Assembly: GCF_000418325.1 (NCBI RefSeq)
Contig: NC_021658.1
Location: forward strand, 7,392,001 to 7,456,000
DNA from: Sorangium cellulosum So0157-2
Lineage (GTDB): Bacteria; Myxococcota_A; Polyangia; Polyangiales; Polyangiaceae
DNA: 64,000 bases
Direction of reading: 5' to 3'
Below the pieces are notes generated by a model. It made no database searches and was not told the DNA's origin. It saw nothing but the letters and a program-made list of their open reading frames with translations. Every line of letters begins with the position of its first letter. The stretch's first letter is position 1. Below are positions 53,842 through 62,620 of the stretch, one piece after another. Position numbers and translations under genes: made by a program.

Positions 53842-54720
53842 ATGATGCCCAAGGCACCTGCGAAGAAGACACCCGGGAAACAGAAGACGAGCGCTGACAG
53901 GAAGACGGCCCGCGAGGGCGCGGCGCCCCGAGGCGCGTCCGGCGAGATCCAGGGCTCGGCCGAAGCCGCGGCCGATTTCCTACAGGAAGCGCAGAGCATC
54001 CCCGCGCGCGAGATCCGGCCGCTGCGCGCCGACGCCGCGCTCGTCCATCACAACATCAGCGTGGGGCTCGACGCCGTGAGCGCGCGCGAGGCCGAGCTCT
54101 TGACGCTGCCTGCGCCCTTCGATCTCGACGCGATGCGATCGCTCCGGCGCCTCGCCCTCGGCCTGGTGTATGCCGCGGCGCAGGTCGATCGTTCGTCGCC
54201 GGGCACGGCGAAGAAGCTCCTCAAGCGCGCGCACGAGCTCCGCGACGTGCTGCTCAGCGCCGCCGTGGCGCTGATGAAGGCGGGCGTCCTGCCCGCGCAG
54301 AGGGTGAAGAAGATCATGGCCGGCTCGGGGGCGCGCGACATGGTGCAGGACTGCGTCGACCTCGCGCAGCTCTTCCGCGACCACGCCGCCGACCTCCGGG
54401 GGAAGACCGCCGTGACGAGGGCGCAGATCGATGAGGCGTCGACGGTCGGCGACCAGCTGCTCGCGCTCCTCAGGCCGAAGGGGGCGAAGGCGAAGACGCC
54501 GGCCGCCGTGAAGGACGCCGTCGAGGCGCGCGATCGGCTCTGGACGCTGCTCAGCCTGCGGCACGAAGAGCAGCTGCGCCGCGCCGGCATGTGGCTCTGG
54601 GTCGACAAGGTCGACGAGCATGTCCCCCCGCTGCTCTCGCGCGCGGCCCGCAAGGCGAAGAGGCCGAGCGGCGGCGGAGCCGGCGAGGGTGTCGGCGACA
54701 GCATACGGGACGGGGGCTGA
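53842..54720 (+). CDS. Helical protein of unknown function upstream of ATPase-PIN pair
   Basis: A 292-residue soluble protein. A Lys-rich disordered start (MMPKAPAKKTPGKQK) is followed by helical regions (AAADFLQEAQSIP, MRSLRRLALGLVYAAAQVD, LLKRAHELRDVLLSAAVALM). No known motif is seen. The ATG at 53842 is preceded by GCGAGGAGAC. It lies 98 bp before the ATPase gene on the same strand. It may belong to that module or simply precede it; the gap leaves room for a separate promoter. Confidence 0.72.
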   Translation: MMPKAPAKKTPGKQKTSADRKTAREGAAPRGASGEIQGSAEAAADFLQEAQSIPAREIRPLRADAALVHHNISVGLDAVSAREAELLTLPAPFDLDAMRSLRRLALGLVYAAAQVDRSSPGTAKKLLKRAHELRDVLLSAAVALMKAGVLPAQRVKKIMAGSGARDMVQDCVDLAQLFRDHAADLRGKTAVTRAQIDEASTVGDQLLALLRPKGAKAKTPAAVKDAVEARDRLWTLLSLRHEEQLRRAGMWLWVDKVDEHVPPLLSRAARKAKRPSGGGAGEGVGDSIRDGG

Positions 54721-54818
54721 GGCGAAGGCCGGCACCGGCCCGCATGGCCTCGACGTCGCGAGCGCGGCGAACAAGCTCGGCATGGTACGCTTGACAACCC
54801 CCAGGAACGCTGCACGTC

Positions 54819-56201
54819 GTGAAGCCGGGTGCCATGGCCAAGACCAAGGAAAAACGGGCGGAGAAGCCGCCGCAAATCACGAGCGTGTTCGTGGGCGGCT
54901 TCAAGTCGCTCCGAGACCGGACGGAGATCGCGCTGCGTCCGCTCACGCTGCTCGCGGGGAGGAACAGCTCGGGCAAATCCTCGGTCATGCAGGCGCTCCT
55001 GCTGCTGAAGCAGACCCTGGAGGCTCCGTTCGACCCCGGGCCGCTCCGCCTCGACGGCCCGAACGTCCGTTTCTCCGACGTCGAACAGCTCTTCTGGCGA
55101 GGCGCACGGAAGGGCGACACAGCGCAGGAGTTTTCCATCGGATTCCGTGGACTCGACTGGTCACACGGGCCTCGCCTCGGATCACGTCAGGAGCTGTCGG
55201 TCGTCTTCCGGCGTGGCGATCGGCCGCATGACATCGCGCTCGATCGGCTGGAGTTCGAGGACCTCGACGCCTTCCCCAAACACCAGGGGATCCTCCGTGA
55301 AAACATGAGCGCACGAGAGCTGCGAGCTCTGAACAAGCGCTCCAGGCTCGCGACTCCGGTAAATCCAAGCATCAAGCTTCAGCTGGCGGTCCAGAGAAAT
55401 CGGTGCTTTCTCGCTGTGACTTTGACGGGCCCTGGCGGGTTCGACTGGGGATACCTCCTTCCTCCGCAGTGGCTGGGCCCTGCGGTGCCGGGTCATATCG
55501 AGCGCATGATTCATCTCCCCGGGCTGCGCGGAAACCCCGAGCGCTCGTATCCGCTCACGGAGGTCGGCCGCTCGTTCCCGGGGAACTTCCACCACTACAC
55601 CGCCAGCGTGATCGCGTCCTGGCAGGAGCTGGACGACGTGAGGCAGCGCAAGCTCGGGGAGTACCTTGCGCTGCTCGGCCTGTCCTGGAAGGCCGAGGCG
55701 CGCCGCATCGATGCCACGCACGTGGAGGTTCGGGTGGGACGGCTGCCCTCGCCTGCCCCGGGCGGCGCGAACGACCTCGTCAACGTGGCCGACGTGGGCG
55801 TCGGGGTCTCCCAGACGCTCCCGCTCCTCGTCGCCCTCCTCAGCGCAGACCCGGGACAGATCATCTACGTCGAGCAACCCGAGATTCACCTGCACCCGCG
55901 CGCGCAGGTCGCCCTGGCCCGATGTCTCCTGGACGCGGCGGAGCGCGGCGTGATCGTGGTCGTCGAGACTCACAGCAACCTGCTCCTGAAAGGCGTGCAG
56001 CTCGAGGTGGCCCGGGGAGCGGATCCGAAGCTCGTCAAGCTCCACTGGTTCGCCCGCGACAAGGCGGGAGCCACGCAGGTGACCACCGCCGACCTGGACC
56101 AGCAGGGAGCGTTCGGCGACTGGCCGGAGGATTTCGCCGACGTGGAGCTCGACGTGGAGAGCAGCTACCTCCGCGCCTCGCTCCGGGCAGCCGGCGCGTG
56201 A
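54819..56201 (+). CDS. ABC-type / OLD-like AAA ATPase (DUF3696-like C-terminus)
   Basis: A 460-residue ATPase of the RecF/OLD/SMC-like class. Walker A is GRNSSGKSS (about residues 47-55), preceded by GFKSL and LTLLAGRN as in DUF3696 ATPases. A signature-like VGVGVSQTLPLLVALL, Walker B IIYVEQPEIHLHPRAQ (about 348) and the switch His385 in VVVETHSN follow. The end (GAFGDWPEDFADVELD) fits the DUF3696 C-terminal motif. There is no TOPRIM or membrane segment. The start is GTG at 54819 or ATG at 54834. The stop overlaps a PIN nuclease start by GTGA, so the two are co-translated. A defence or toxin-control role is inferred. Confidence 0.88.
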   Translation: MKPGAMAKTKEKRAEKPPQITSVFVGGFKSLRDRTEIALRPLTLLAGRNSSGKSSVMQALLLLKQTLEAPFDPGPLRLDGPNVRFSDVEQLFWRGARKGDTAQEFSIGFRGLDWSHGPRLGSRQELSVVFRRGDRPHDIALDRLEFEDLDAFPKHQGILRENMSARELRALNKRSRLATPVNPSIKLQLAVQRNRCFLAVTLTGPGGFDWGYLLPPQWLGPAVPGHIERMIHLPGLRGNPERSYPLTEVGRSFPGNFHHYTASVIASWQELDDVRQRKLGEYLALLGLSWKAEARRIDATHVEVRVGRLPSPAPGGANDLVNVADVGVGVSQTLPLLVALLSADPGQIIYVEQPEIHLHPRAQVALARCLLDAAERGVIVVVETHSNLLLKGVQLEVARGADPKLVKLHWFARDKAGATQVTTADLDQQGAFGDWPEDFADVELDVESSYLRASLRAAGA

Positions 56202-56725
56202 CGAAGAAGCGGGCAGCGGCGATCGTGGTCGACACGTCCGTCGCGCGCTCTTGCGGCAAGCAAGGCGCCGCGGACCTCCATGCCCTGGCATGCCTCGACG
56301 CGCTGATCGCGCTGCGAGAGTCCGGCCTCATGCTGGCAATGTCCCCCGCCCTCCTCGCCGAGTGGGAGCGCCACTGGAGCACGTTCGCTCGGCGCTGGTT
56401 CTACAAGATGCGCTCGAGCCGGCGGGTCCGCGACGTCGCGCCCGGGCAGCACGGGCCGACACGGAAGGCCGCGAGAGCCCTGCTCGACACGGATGCACGT
56501 CAGGCGGTCGCGAAGGACATGCTCCTCGTCGAGGCCGCCCTGGCCAGCGATCGGCGCGTTATCTCGCTCGACGAGAAGGTGAGGAGGCACTTCGCCGTCC
56601 TTGCCGCCTCGGTCGCCGATCTGCGCAGCGTCCACTGGGCGAACCCCACGAGCACCGGCTGCATCGCCTGGCTCGCGGCGCAGGCGCCGGACGACCCTGT
56701 CTGGAAGCTCGGAACGCCGCGGTGA
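56198..56725 (+). CDS. PIN-domain nuclease-like protein coupled to ATPase
   Basis: A 175-residue single-domain PIN-like protein. The four acidic metal-binding residues can be placed at Asp12 (IVVDTSV), Glu55 (LLAEWERH), Asp107 (AKDMLLVEAAL) and Asp125 (VISLDEKV). The spacing is right for the VapC/FitB-type fold, which cuts RNA with two magnesium ions. No antitoxin-like gene is adjacent. Instead the GTG start overlaps the ATPase stop (GTGA). The product would be a ribonuclease governed by the ATPase. Its end, 15 bp before hutI, is within a hairpin shared with the convergent stop. Confidence 0.8.
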   Translation: MTKKRAAAIVVDTSVARSCGKQGAADLHALACLDALIALRESGLMLAMSPALLAEWERHWSTFARRWFYKMRSSRRVRDVAPGQHGPTRKAARALLDTDARQAVAKDMLLVEAALASDRRVISLDEKVRRHFAVLAASVADLRSVHWANPTSTGCIAWLAAQAPDDPVWKLGTPR

Positions 56726-56743
56726 GGCGTCTGCCGCGCCTCA
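56723..56743. terminator. 7-bp hairpin formed by two facing stop codons
   Basis: TGAGGCG at 56723-56729 and CGCCTCA at 56737-56743 pair around a 7-nt loop. The first TGA is the stop of the PIN gene; the final TCA is the complement of the hutI stop. The stem therefore contains both stop codons. It probably acts as a weak bidirectional terminator. Confidence 0.45.
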
Positions 56744-58081
56744 GCCGGCCGCCGCGATGACCTCGCCGTCGCGCAGCACGGCCAGCGCGCGCGGCGCGCC
56801 CCAGGGCTGCACGATCGCGTTCTCGTGCGGCAGGTCCCAGACGGCGAGATCGGCGCGGAGCCCCGGCCGCACGGCGCCGCACACGCCGCCGAGGCCGAGC
56901 GCGGCCGCCGCCTCGCGCGTCGCGCCCAGGATCGCCTCGGCGACCGTGAGGCCGTAGAGGCGCACCGCGAGCGCGAGCGCGAGCGGGAGGCTCTCGGTCG
57001 GCGCCGTGCCGGGGTTCGCGTCGCTGCCGACGATCAGCGGGACGCCGGCGGCCCGGAGCGCGGCGACGGGCGGGGGCTCCTGCCGCAGCGTGAAGCTCGC
57101 CACCGGCAGGAGCGCGGCGGCGACGCCCGCCCGGGCGAGCGCCGCGATGCCCGCGGGCGCGACGTGCTCGAGGTGATCCGCCGACGCGGCGCCGAGATCG
57201 GCCGCGAGCTCGGCGCCGCCCACGTCCGCGAACTGCCCGACGTGCACGCGCACGCCGAGCCCCAGCGCGCGCGCCCGCTCCAGCACCGGCCGCGCCTCGG
57301 CGACCGAGAACGCGCTCCGGTCGATGTAGGCGTCGACGTAGCGCGCGAGGCCGGCCGCGGCGATCGCGGGCAGCCAGGAGCGCGCGACGACGCCGGCGTA
57401 GGCGGCGCGGTCGCCGCCGGCCTCCGGCGGCAGCGCGTGCAGGGCGAGGTACGTCGGCACGACGCGGGGCAGACGCGCGTCCCTCGCCGCCTCGGCGACC
57501 GCCTCGAGCTGCTTGCGCTCCGAGGCCTCGTCGAGGCCGTAGCCGCTCTTCGCCTCCACGGCGGTCACGCCGAGCGCCGCCATCCGGCGGAGGCGGGCGC
57601 GGAGCGCGCCGGCGAGCTCGCCGGCCGTCGCGGCGCGCACCGCGCGCATGCTCGCGACGATGCCGCCGCCCGCCGCGGCGATCGCCTCGTAGTCGCCGCC
57701 GGCCATGCGGACCGCGTACTCCGCGTCCCGCGAGCCGACCCAGGGCGCGTGCGTGTGACCATCGACGAGCCCAGGCGTGACGACCCCCGCGGCCTCGATC
57801 GCGACCGGCACGCCGGCCTCGCGCCGCAGCACCTCGCGCCGCGGCCCGACCGCCTCGATGGCGCCGCCCCGCACGACGATCGCGGCGTCCTCGATCACGC
57901 CGAGCGGGTCGCCGGCCGAGGCGCGGGACGGGTCGCACGTGACGAGCCGGCGCGCGACGATGGCGAAGGCGCGATCGGGGCGCCGCGCGGGCTCCGCCGG
58001 CGGGCCCCCTGGCGGCGCGGGCTCCGGCGGGCCCCCTGGCGGCGCGGGCTCCGGCGCGCCCCCTGGCGGCGTCGCGGTCAC
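56741..58081 (-). CDS. hutI: Imidazolonepropionase
   Basis: A 446-residue metal-dependent amidohydrolase that opens imidazolone-propionate to formimino-glutamate in histidine breakdown. The metal site is VDGHTHAPWVGSRDAE. Substrate residues KSGYGLD, YLALHALPPE, GQFADVGG, ADHLEHV and VGSDANPGTAPTESL are typical of HutI. The N-terminus has about 30 extra Pro/Ala/Gly residues in repeated PPGGxPEPA units before AFAIVARRLVTCDP. GTG at 58081 overlaps the nagZ stop (GTGA). No other hut gene is nearby, so the pathway is split across the genome. Confidence 0.93.
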   Translation of the reverse strand: MTATPPGGAPEPAPPGGPPEPAPPGGPPAEPARRPDRAFAIVARRLVTCDPSRASAGDPLGVIEDAAIVVRGGAIEAVGPRREVLRREAGVPVAIEAAGVVTPGLVDGHTHAPWVGSRDAEYAVRMAGGDYEAIAAAGGGIVASMRAVRAATAGELAGALRARLRRMAALGVTAVEAKSGYGLDEASERKQLEAVAEAARDARLPRVVPTYLALHALPPEAGGDRAAYAGVVARSWLPAIAAAGLARYVDAYIDRSAFSVAEARPVLERARALGLGVRVHVGQFADVGGAELAADLGAASADHLEHVAPAGIAALARAGVAAALLPVASFTLRQEPPPVAALRAAGVPLIVGSDANPGTAPTESLPLALALAVRLYGLTVAEAILGATREAAAALGLGGVCGAVRPGLRADLAVWDLPHENAIVQPWGAPRALAVLRDGEVIAAAG

Positions 58082-59193
58082 GTCGCCGCCCCGGCCCCGC
58101 GCGCGGCCTGCGCCCGCTCGATGTCCGCGAGCACCGCCCGCGACGCGGGCCCACCGACGACCTCGGCGAGCGCCTCGGGCGACGCGGCCGGTCGCGGCGG
58201 GCAGCTGCGGCGCAGCTCGAGGCAGCGGCCGGCCGCCTCGGCGCAGCGCTCGCGAAAGCGCGGATCGCGCTCGGCCCTGCGCACGAGCGCCTCGTGCGCG
58301 CGATCCTGCAGGTCCTCGTCCTTGCAGACGAGCAGCGCGTCGCAGCCGGCCTCGATCGCCGCGGTGGCGGCCTCCTCGACCGGATGGTGCGCCGCGATCG
58401 CGGCCATCTCGAGGTCGTCCGAGAAGAGCACGCCCCGAAAGCCGATCTCGCCGCGCAGGAGGCCGGTGCAGACGGCCCGGGAGAGCGTCGCCGGCACGCC
58501 CGGATCGAGCGCCTCGACGACGATGTGCGCCGTCATCAGCGACGCGACGCCGGCGCGGCAGGCGGCGCGGAACGGCGGCAGCTCGATCTCGTCGAGGCGG
58601 CCGCGGCCGTGGGCGATGGTCGGGAGCGCGAGGTGGCTGTCGAGCGCGGTGTCGCCGTGCCCCGGGAAGTGCTTGCCGCACGCGAGCACGCGCTCCTCCT
58701 GGAGCCCCTCCAGGAACGCGACGGCGCCCTGCGCGGCCGTGCGCGGGTCGCGGCCGAACGCGCGATCGCCGATGATCGGGTTCGCGGGGTTCGAGTCGAC
58801 GTCGAGCACGGGGGCGAAGTTCAGGTTGATGCCGACGGCCCGGAGCTCGGCCGCGACGGCGCGCGCCGCGCGGCGCAGCAGCGGGAGATCCAGGAGATCG
58901 CCGAGCGAGCGCATCGGCGGCAGCCTCAAGAACGGCGCGGGGAGCCGCGTGACGCGGCCCCCCTCCTGATCGATGCCGAGGAACGGCGGCCGATCCGGGC
59001 CGCACGCCGCGGCGAGCGCCGCAGAGAGCCGCAGCGTGGCGGCCATGTCGGGGACGTTGCGCCGGAAGAGGATCGCGCCGCCCCGCCGCCCCTCGGCGAG
59101 CGCCCGGAGGTACCGGGCCGGCGGCTCGGCGCCGTCGAACCCGCCCACGATGAGCTGACCACACAGGACCTCGAGCGCCAGATCGAGCTGCAC
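58078..59193 (-). CDS. nagZ: Beta-N-acetylhexosaminidase, glycoside hydrolase family 3
   Basis: A 371-residue GH3 enzyme of the NagZ type, which removes GlcNAc from anhydro-muropeptides during peptidoglycan recycling. Motifs: FLGIDQEGGRVTRL, NLNFAPVLDVDSNP, CGKHFPGHGDTALDSH (general acid loop) and GVLFSDDLEM (nucleophile Asp). No signal peptide is seen, so it is cytoplasmic. The start is GTG at 59193 with AGAGGTGG upstream. The C-terminal 70 residues are a helical extension. It is coupled to hutI by a four-base overlap, an unusual pairing. Confidence 0.93.
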   Translation of the reverse strand: MQLDLALEVLCGQLIVGGFDGAEPPARYLRALAEGRRGGAILFRRNVPDMAATLRLSAALAAACGPDRPPFLGIDQEGGRVTRLPAPFLRLPPMRSLGDLLDLPLLRRAARAVAAELRAVGINLNFAPVLDVDSNPANPIIGDRAFGRDPRTAAQGAVAFLEGLQEERVLACGKHFPGHGDTALDSHLALPTIAHGRGRLDEIELPPFRAACRAGVASLMTAHIVVEALDPGVPATLSRAVCTGLLRGEIGFRGVLFSDDLEMAAIAAHHPVEEAATAAIEAGCDALLVCKDEDLQDRAHEALVRRAERDPRFRERCAEAAGRCLELRRSCPPRPAASPEALAEVVGGPASRAVLADIERAQAARGAGAAT

Positions 59194-59320
59194 CGTCCAC
59201 CACCTCTCGCGCGGCGCAGGCGCGTGGCTGGCCGCAGGGTCCGTTCGTAAACGACTCGGGCCGACGAGGCCACTTTTGAGGGGCGCGCCGGCGGGAGGCC
59301 CCGCGCCGCGGCCAGCTCGG

Positions 59321-60331
59321 TCAGAACCGGAGCGCGATCTTGCCGAAGTGTCCGCCGCTCGCCATGTGGTCGAGCGCCTGCCGGATCTCGGCGAAGGGGA
59401 ACACCCGGTCGACCACCGGCCGGAGGCCGTTCGCCGCGATCGCGCGGTTCATGTCCTCGAACATCGCGCGCGAGCCGACGAAGATGCCCTGCGCGGTGAT
59501 CTGCTTCATCAGGAAAGGGAACAGGTTGAGCGCCGGCGCGCCGCCCGAGAGCACGCCGATGAGGCTCACCCGACCGCCGACCCGCACCGCGCGGAGCGAC
59601 CGGGCGATCGTGCCCTCGCCGCCCACCTCGATCACGTGATCCACCCCCGCGCCGCCGGTGAGCGCGAGCACCTGCGTGTCCCAGTCGGGCGTCGTGCGGT
59701 AATTGATGGTCTCCGACGCGCCGAGCGACCGCGCGCGCTCGAGCTTCTCGTCGCTGCTCGAGGTGACGATGACGCGAGCGCCCGCGGTCCGGGCGAGCTG
59801 GAGCGCGAGGATCGAGACGCCGCCCGTCCCCTGCACGAGCACCGTGTCGCCAGCCTTGAGGTGGCTCGACGCGAAGAGCGCGTTCCAGGCGGTCACCGCG
59901 GCGCACGGCAGCGTGGCCGCCTCCTCGTCCGTGAGGTGCGGCGGGACCGCGACGACCCCCTCCTGATCCACGAGCACCTGCTCCGCGAGCACCCCGGGCA
60001 GCTCCCCGCCGAGCGCCGCCTTCGTCTTGGCCCAGGAGATCTCCCCGTCGATCCAGCGCTGGTGGAAGATCGGGGACACGCGATCGCCGACCTTCACCCG
60101 CGTCACCCCCTCCCCCGCGCCGATCACCTCGCCGACCCCGTCGGAGAGCGGGACGAGCGGCAGCGAGAACTTCGGGTTGTAGAGGCCCTTCGTCACGAGC
60201 AGGTCGCGGTAGTTGAGCGACGCGGCCTTCATCCGGAGGACGATCTGCCCGGGACCGGGCTTCGGATCCGGAAGGTCCATCGGGCGGAGCGCGTCGAGGC
60301 CGAACGAACCCTGAATGGCGAACGCTTTCAT
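59321..60331 (-). CDS. MDR-family NAD(P)H-dependent oxidoreductase
   Basis: A 336-residue medium-chain dehydrogenase/reductase. The GroES-like part has LNYRDLLVTKGLYNP and PLSDGVGEVIGAGEGVTRVKVGDRV. The Rossmann loop is GDTVLVQGTGGVSILALQLA. The catalytic zinc ligands of alcohol dehydrogenases are not evident (SDGVGE where GHE would sit), so it is likely a zinc-free quinone-oxidoreductase-like enzyme. The substrate is unknown. It stands between nagZ and a DMT transporter on the same strand with gaps of over 80 bp. Confidence 0.9.
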   Translation of the reverse strand: MKAFAIQGSFGLDALRPMDLPDPKPGPGQIVLRMKAASLNYRDLLVTKGLYNPKFSLPLVPLSDGVGEVIGAGEGVTRVKVGDRVSPIFHQRWIDGEISWAKTKAALGGELPGVLAEQVLVDQEGVVAVPPHLTDEEAATLPCAAVTAWNALFASSHLKAGDTVLVQGTGGVSILALQLARTAGARVIVTSSSDEKLERARSLGASETINYRTTPDWDTQVLALTGGAGVDHVIEVGGEGTIARSLRAVRVGGRVSLIGVLSGGAPALNLFPFLMKQITAQGIFVGSRAMFEDMNRAIAANGLRPVVDRVFPFAEIRQALDHMASGGHFGKIALRF

Positions 60332-60415
60332 GCGGATCCTCCTTGAGCGACGGTGGCTATCTCATGAGGGCTGGACTCGGTCAACGTGAGAGCCAACGCG
60401 AGAGGCGATACGAGG

Positions 60416-61402
60416 TCAGCGCGGTCGGCGCCGCGCATCGCGAATCGCCTGGGCGGCGAGCCAGAGGCCGGCCGCCATCACCAGCGCGGTGCCGAGCAGC
60501 TGGCGCGCCGACGGGATCTCGCCGAGCCAGGCCGCGGCGAGCGCGTGCGAGAGGACGACCCCGACATAGCCGATCGCGCCGATGCGCGCGGCGTTGTCGA
60601 GCGCGTAGGCGCGCGTCATCGCGAGCTGCCCGAGGCCGCCGGCGAGCCCCGTCCCGACCAGCAGGACGAGGCCGAGGGCGTCGGGCGTCCGCCAGACCGG
60701 GATCGACAGGAAGATCATCGCGGCGCTCGCCACGAGCGAGAAGTGCAGCGCGATCGACTCGGGGCTCGCGCGCGTCCCGCTCCCGCCGATGCGGCGCAGC
60801 CAGATCATGGCGAACGCCGAGAAGACGGCGCCGAGCGTGGCGACGAGCGCGACCTCGCCCGCGATCGCGAGCCGCGGCGCGGCGACCAGCGCGACGCCGG
60901 CGAACGCGAGCACGGTCGCGAGCCAGAGGCGCGGGCTGCTCCGCTCGCCGAGCAGCCGCGGCGCGAGGAGCGCGACGAAGATCGGGCTCGTCGCGCCGAG
61001 CGTGACCGCGTCGCCGAGCGCGATCTCCGGGGTGCCCAGCGTGTAGAAGGTGCAGAGCATCGCGCCGGTGCCGCAGAGCGAGCGCGCCCACGTGAGGCGC
61101 CGGTCGCCGCGGCTCATGGAGAGCGGCGCCCGGCGGACGAGCGCGACGCCGAGCGCGGTGGCCGCGCCCACCAGCGTGCGCGAGGCCGCCACCTCGGGCC
61201 ACGGGGCGCCCTCCGACGAGAGCCGCGCGAGGACGTTCATCGCGGCGAAGAGCGCCTGGGCCAGGATCATCCACAGGACGCCCGCGGTCGGGTGCGCCGC
61301 GCGCCCCTCGCGCTCCGCGGCGAGGACGATCGCGGAGGCCCCGGGCGGGTGCGCGGCGACCGCACCCTGTGACGACGACGACGACGTGCTCACGAGGCGC
61401 AT
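60416..61402 (-). CDS. EamA/DMT-family membrane transporter
   Basis: A 328-residue permease. Ten hydrophobic segments can be counted in two five-helix halves, the first from GVLWMILAQALFAAMNVLAR and the second from EVALVATLGAVFSAFAMIWL. EamA signatures SLCGTGAMLCTFYTLGTPEIAL and AYALDNAARIGAIGYVGVV are present. The first 40 residues are a polar Ser/Ala-rich leader. The family exports amino acids or other small metabolites; the substrate is unknown. It diverges from the CAP-domain gene, with about 140 bp between. Confidence 0.92.
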   Translation of the reverse strand: MRLVSTSSSSSQGAVAAHPPGASAIVLAAEREGRAAHPTAGVLWMILAQALFAAMNVLARLSSEGAPWPEVAASRTLVGAATALGVALVRRAPLSMSRGDRRLTWARSLCGTGAMLCTFYTLGTPEIALGDAVTLGATSPIFVALLAPRLLGERSSPRLWLATVLAFAGVALVAAPRLAIAGEVALVATLGAVFSAFAMIWLRRIGGSGTRASPESIALHFSLVASAAMIFLSIPVWRTPDALGLVLLVGTGLAGGLGQLAMTRAYALDNAARIGAIGYVGVVLSHALAAAWLGEIPSARQLLGTALVMAAGLWLAAQAIRDARRRPR

Positions 61403-61540
61403 CGCTTACCACCTCGCCGCGGCGCACGCCGCCGCGCGCGGCGACGCGCGCCGCGGCGCTCCCTGGTGCGCGCGCGGCAGCGAGGCGCTACCGTCGCAGT
61501 GATGCGCGCGATCACGAGGAGAGGTCGAAGAGCAGGAGCG

Positions 61541-62620
61541 ATGTGCGGCCGGCGGGAGCGCTGGCGCGGGGCGCCCTGGCTGGGGCTCATCGCCGCGGGC
61601 GCCCACGCGCTCGGGTGCGGCGCGAGCGCCGGGAGCGCGCCGCCCGAGGGGCCGCCGTGGGACCTGACCGCCGAGGCGGCGGCGGAGGAGGGCGCGCGGC
61701 CCTCGGGCGGCGGCGCGGCCGCGGGCGCCGAGCCCGGCGGCGGCGGCGAGGCGCAGGCCGCGTCGGCGCCGCCCGCGCCGGGGAAGCTGATGACCCGCGC
61801 GGAGGCGGGGCGGTACGTGCTCGAGCTGGTGAACCGCGATCGGAAGGCGCACAAGCTGCCGCCCGTCCGGTGGGACGAGACCGCGGCGCGCGCGGGGCGG
61901 CGGCACGCGGAGGACATGGTCCGCGTGGGGTTCACCGGCCACTGGGGCAGCGACGGCGCGGTCCCGGAGGAGCGCTACACCGCGGCCGGCGGCGACGGCT
62001 TCGTCATGGAGAACGCCGGCTGCTTCGCCGACGCGATCCCGCGCGAGCTCGACCCGGACCCGCGCTTCTCCGCGGAGAGCCTGGAGCGCGTCCACCACGC
62101 CTTCATGGACGAGAAGCCCCCGGCCGACGGGCACCGGCGCAACGTGCTCACAGCGTCGCACACGTCGCTCGGCGTCGGGCTCGCCAAGGCCAAGGGGCTC
62201 GACATCGCCTGCATGGCGCAGGAGTTCGTCGACGACTACGGGACGTACCAGCCGCTGCCCAAGCGGGCCAAGGTCGGCGAGGTGATCCGGGTGGCCGGCG
62301 AGATCGACGCGCCCGCGAAGATCGCGGGCGTCGGGATCTCGCGGGTCGAGGCGGGCAAGCCGATCCCGCCGGAGAAGCTGCTCAAGATGGGCGGATACGC
62401 GATCCCGTCCCCTTACGCGACGTTCTTCCCGAAGGGCTTCAAGACGCCTATTCCTCTTCAGGTGAACGGCAATCGATTCGACATCCAGGTCCCGCTGGAC
62501 GACCGGAAGCGCCCCGGCCTCTACGGCGTCAGCGTCTGGGCGACGTTCCCCCCCTCCAACGAGCTCAAGATGGTCTCGCTCCGCACGATCGACGTCGGCG
62601 GCAAGGGAGGCGGCCGGTGA
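61541..62620 (+). CDS. CAP (SCP/PR-1) domain lipoprotein
   Basis: A 359-residue predicted lipoprotein. The start at 61541 (CAGGAGCG upstream) gives a signal peptide ending in HALGC. ATG at 61502 would lengthen it by 13 residues. After a Gly/Ala-rich linker, residues about 90-225 form a CAP domain: YVLELVNRDRKAHKLPPVRWDE, RHAEDM, GFTGHWG, ENAG and GHRRNVLTASHTSLGVG. The conserved His residues of CAP cavities are present. The C-terminal 130 residues look beta-rich. The stop overlaps the ATPase start by GTGA, linking it to a secretion- or pilus-type ATPase. Confidence 0.88.
   Translation: MCGRRERWRGAPWLGLIAAGAHALGCGASAGSAPPEGPPWDLTAEAAAEEGARPSGGGAAAGAEPGGGGEAQAASAPPAPGKLMTRAEAGRYVLELVNRDRKAHKLPPVRWDETAARAGRRHAEDMVRVGFTGHWGSDGAVPEERYTAAGGDGFVMENAGCFADAIPRELDPDPRFSAESLERVHHAFMDEKPPADGHRRNVLTASHTSLGVGLAKAKGLDIACMAQEFVDDYGTYQPLPKRAKVGEVIRVAGEIDAPAKIAGVGISRVEAGKPIPPEKLLKMGGYAIPSPYATFFPKGFKTPIPLQVNGNRFDIQVPLDDRKRPGLYGVSVWATFPPSNELKMVSLRTIDVGGKGGGR

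Noticed and set aside
53842..56725. Classical VapBC toxin-antitoxin operon
   Set aside because: No small DNA-binding antitoxin precedes the PIN gene; its coupled partner is a 460-residue ATPase.
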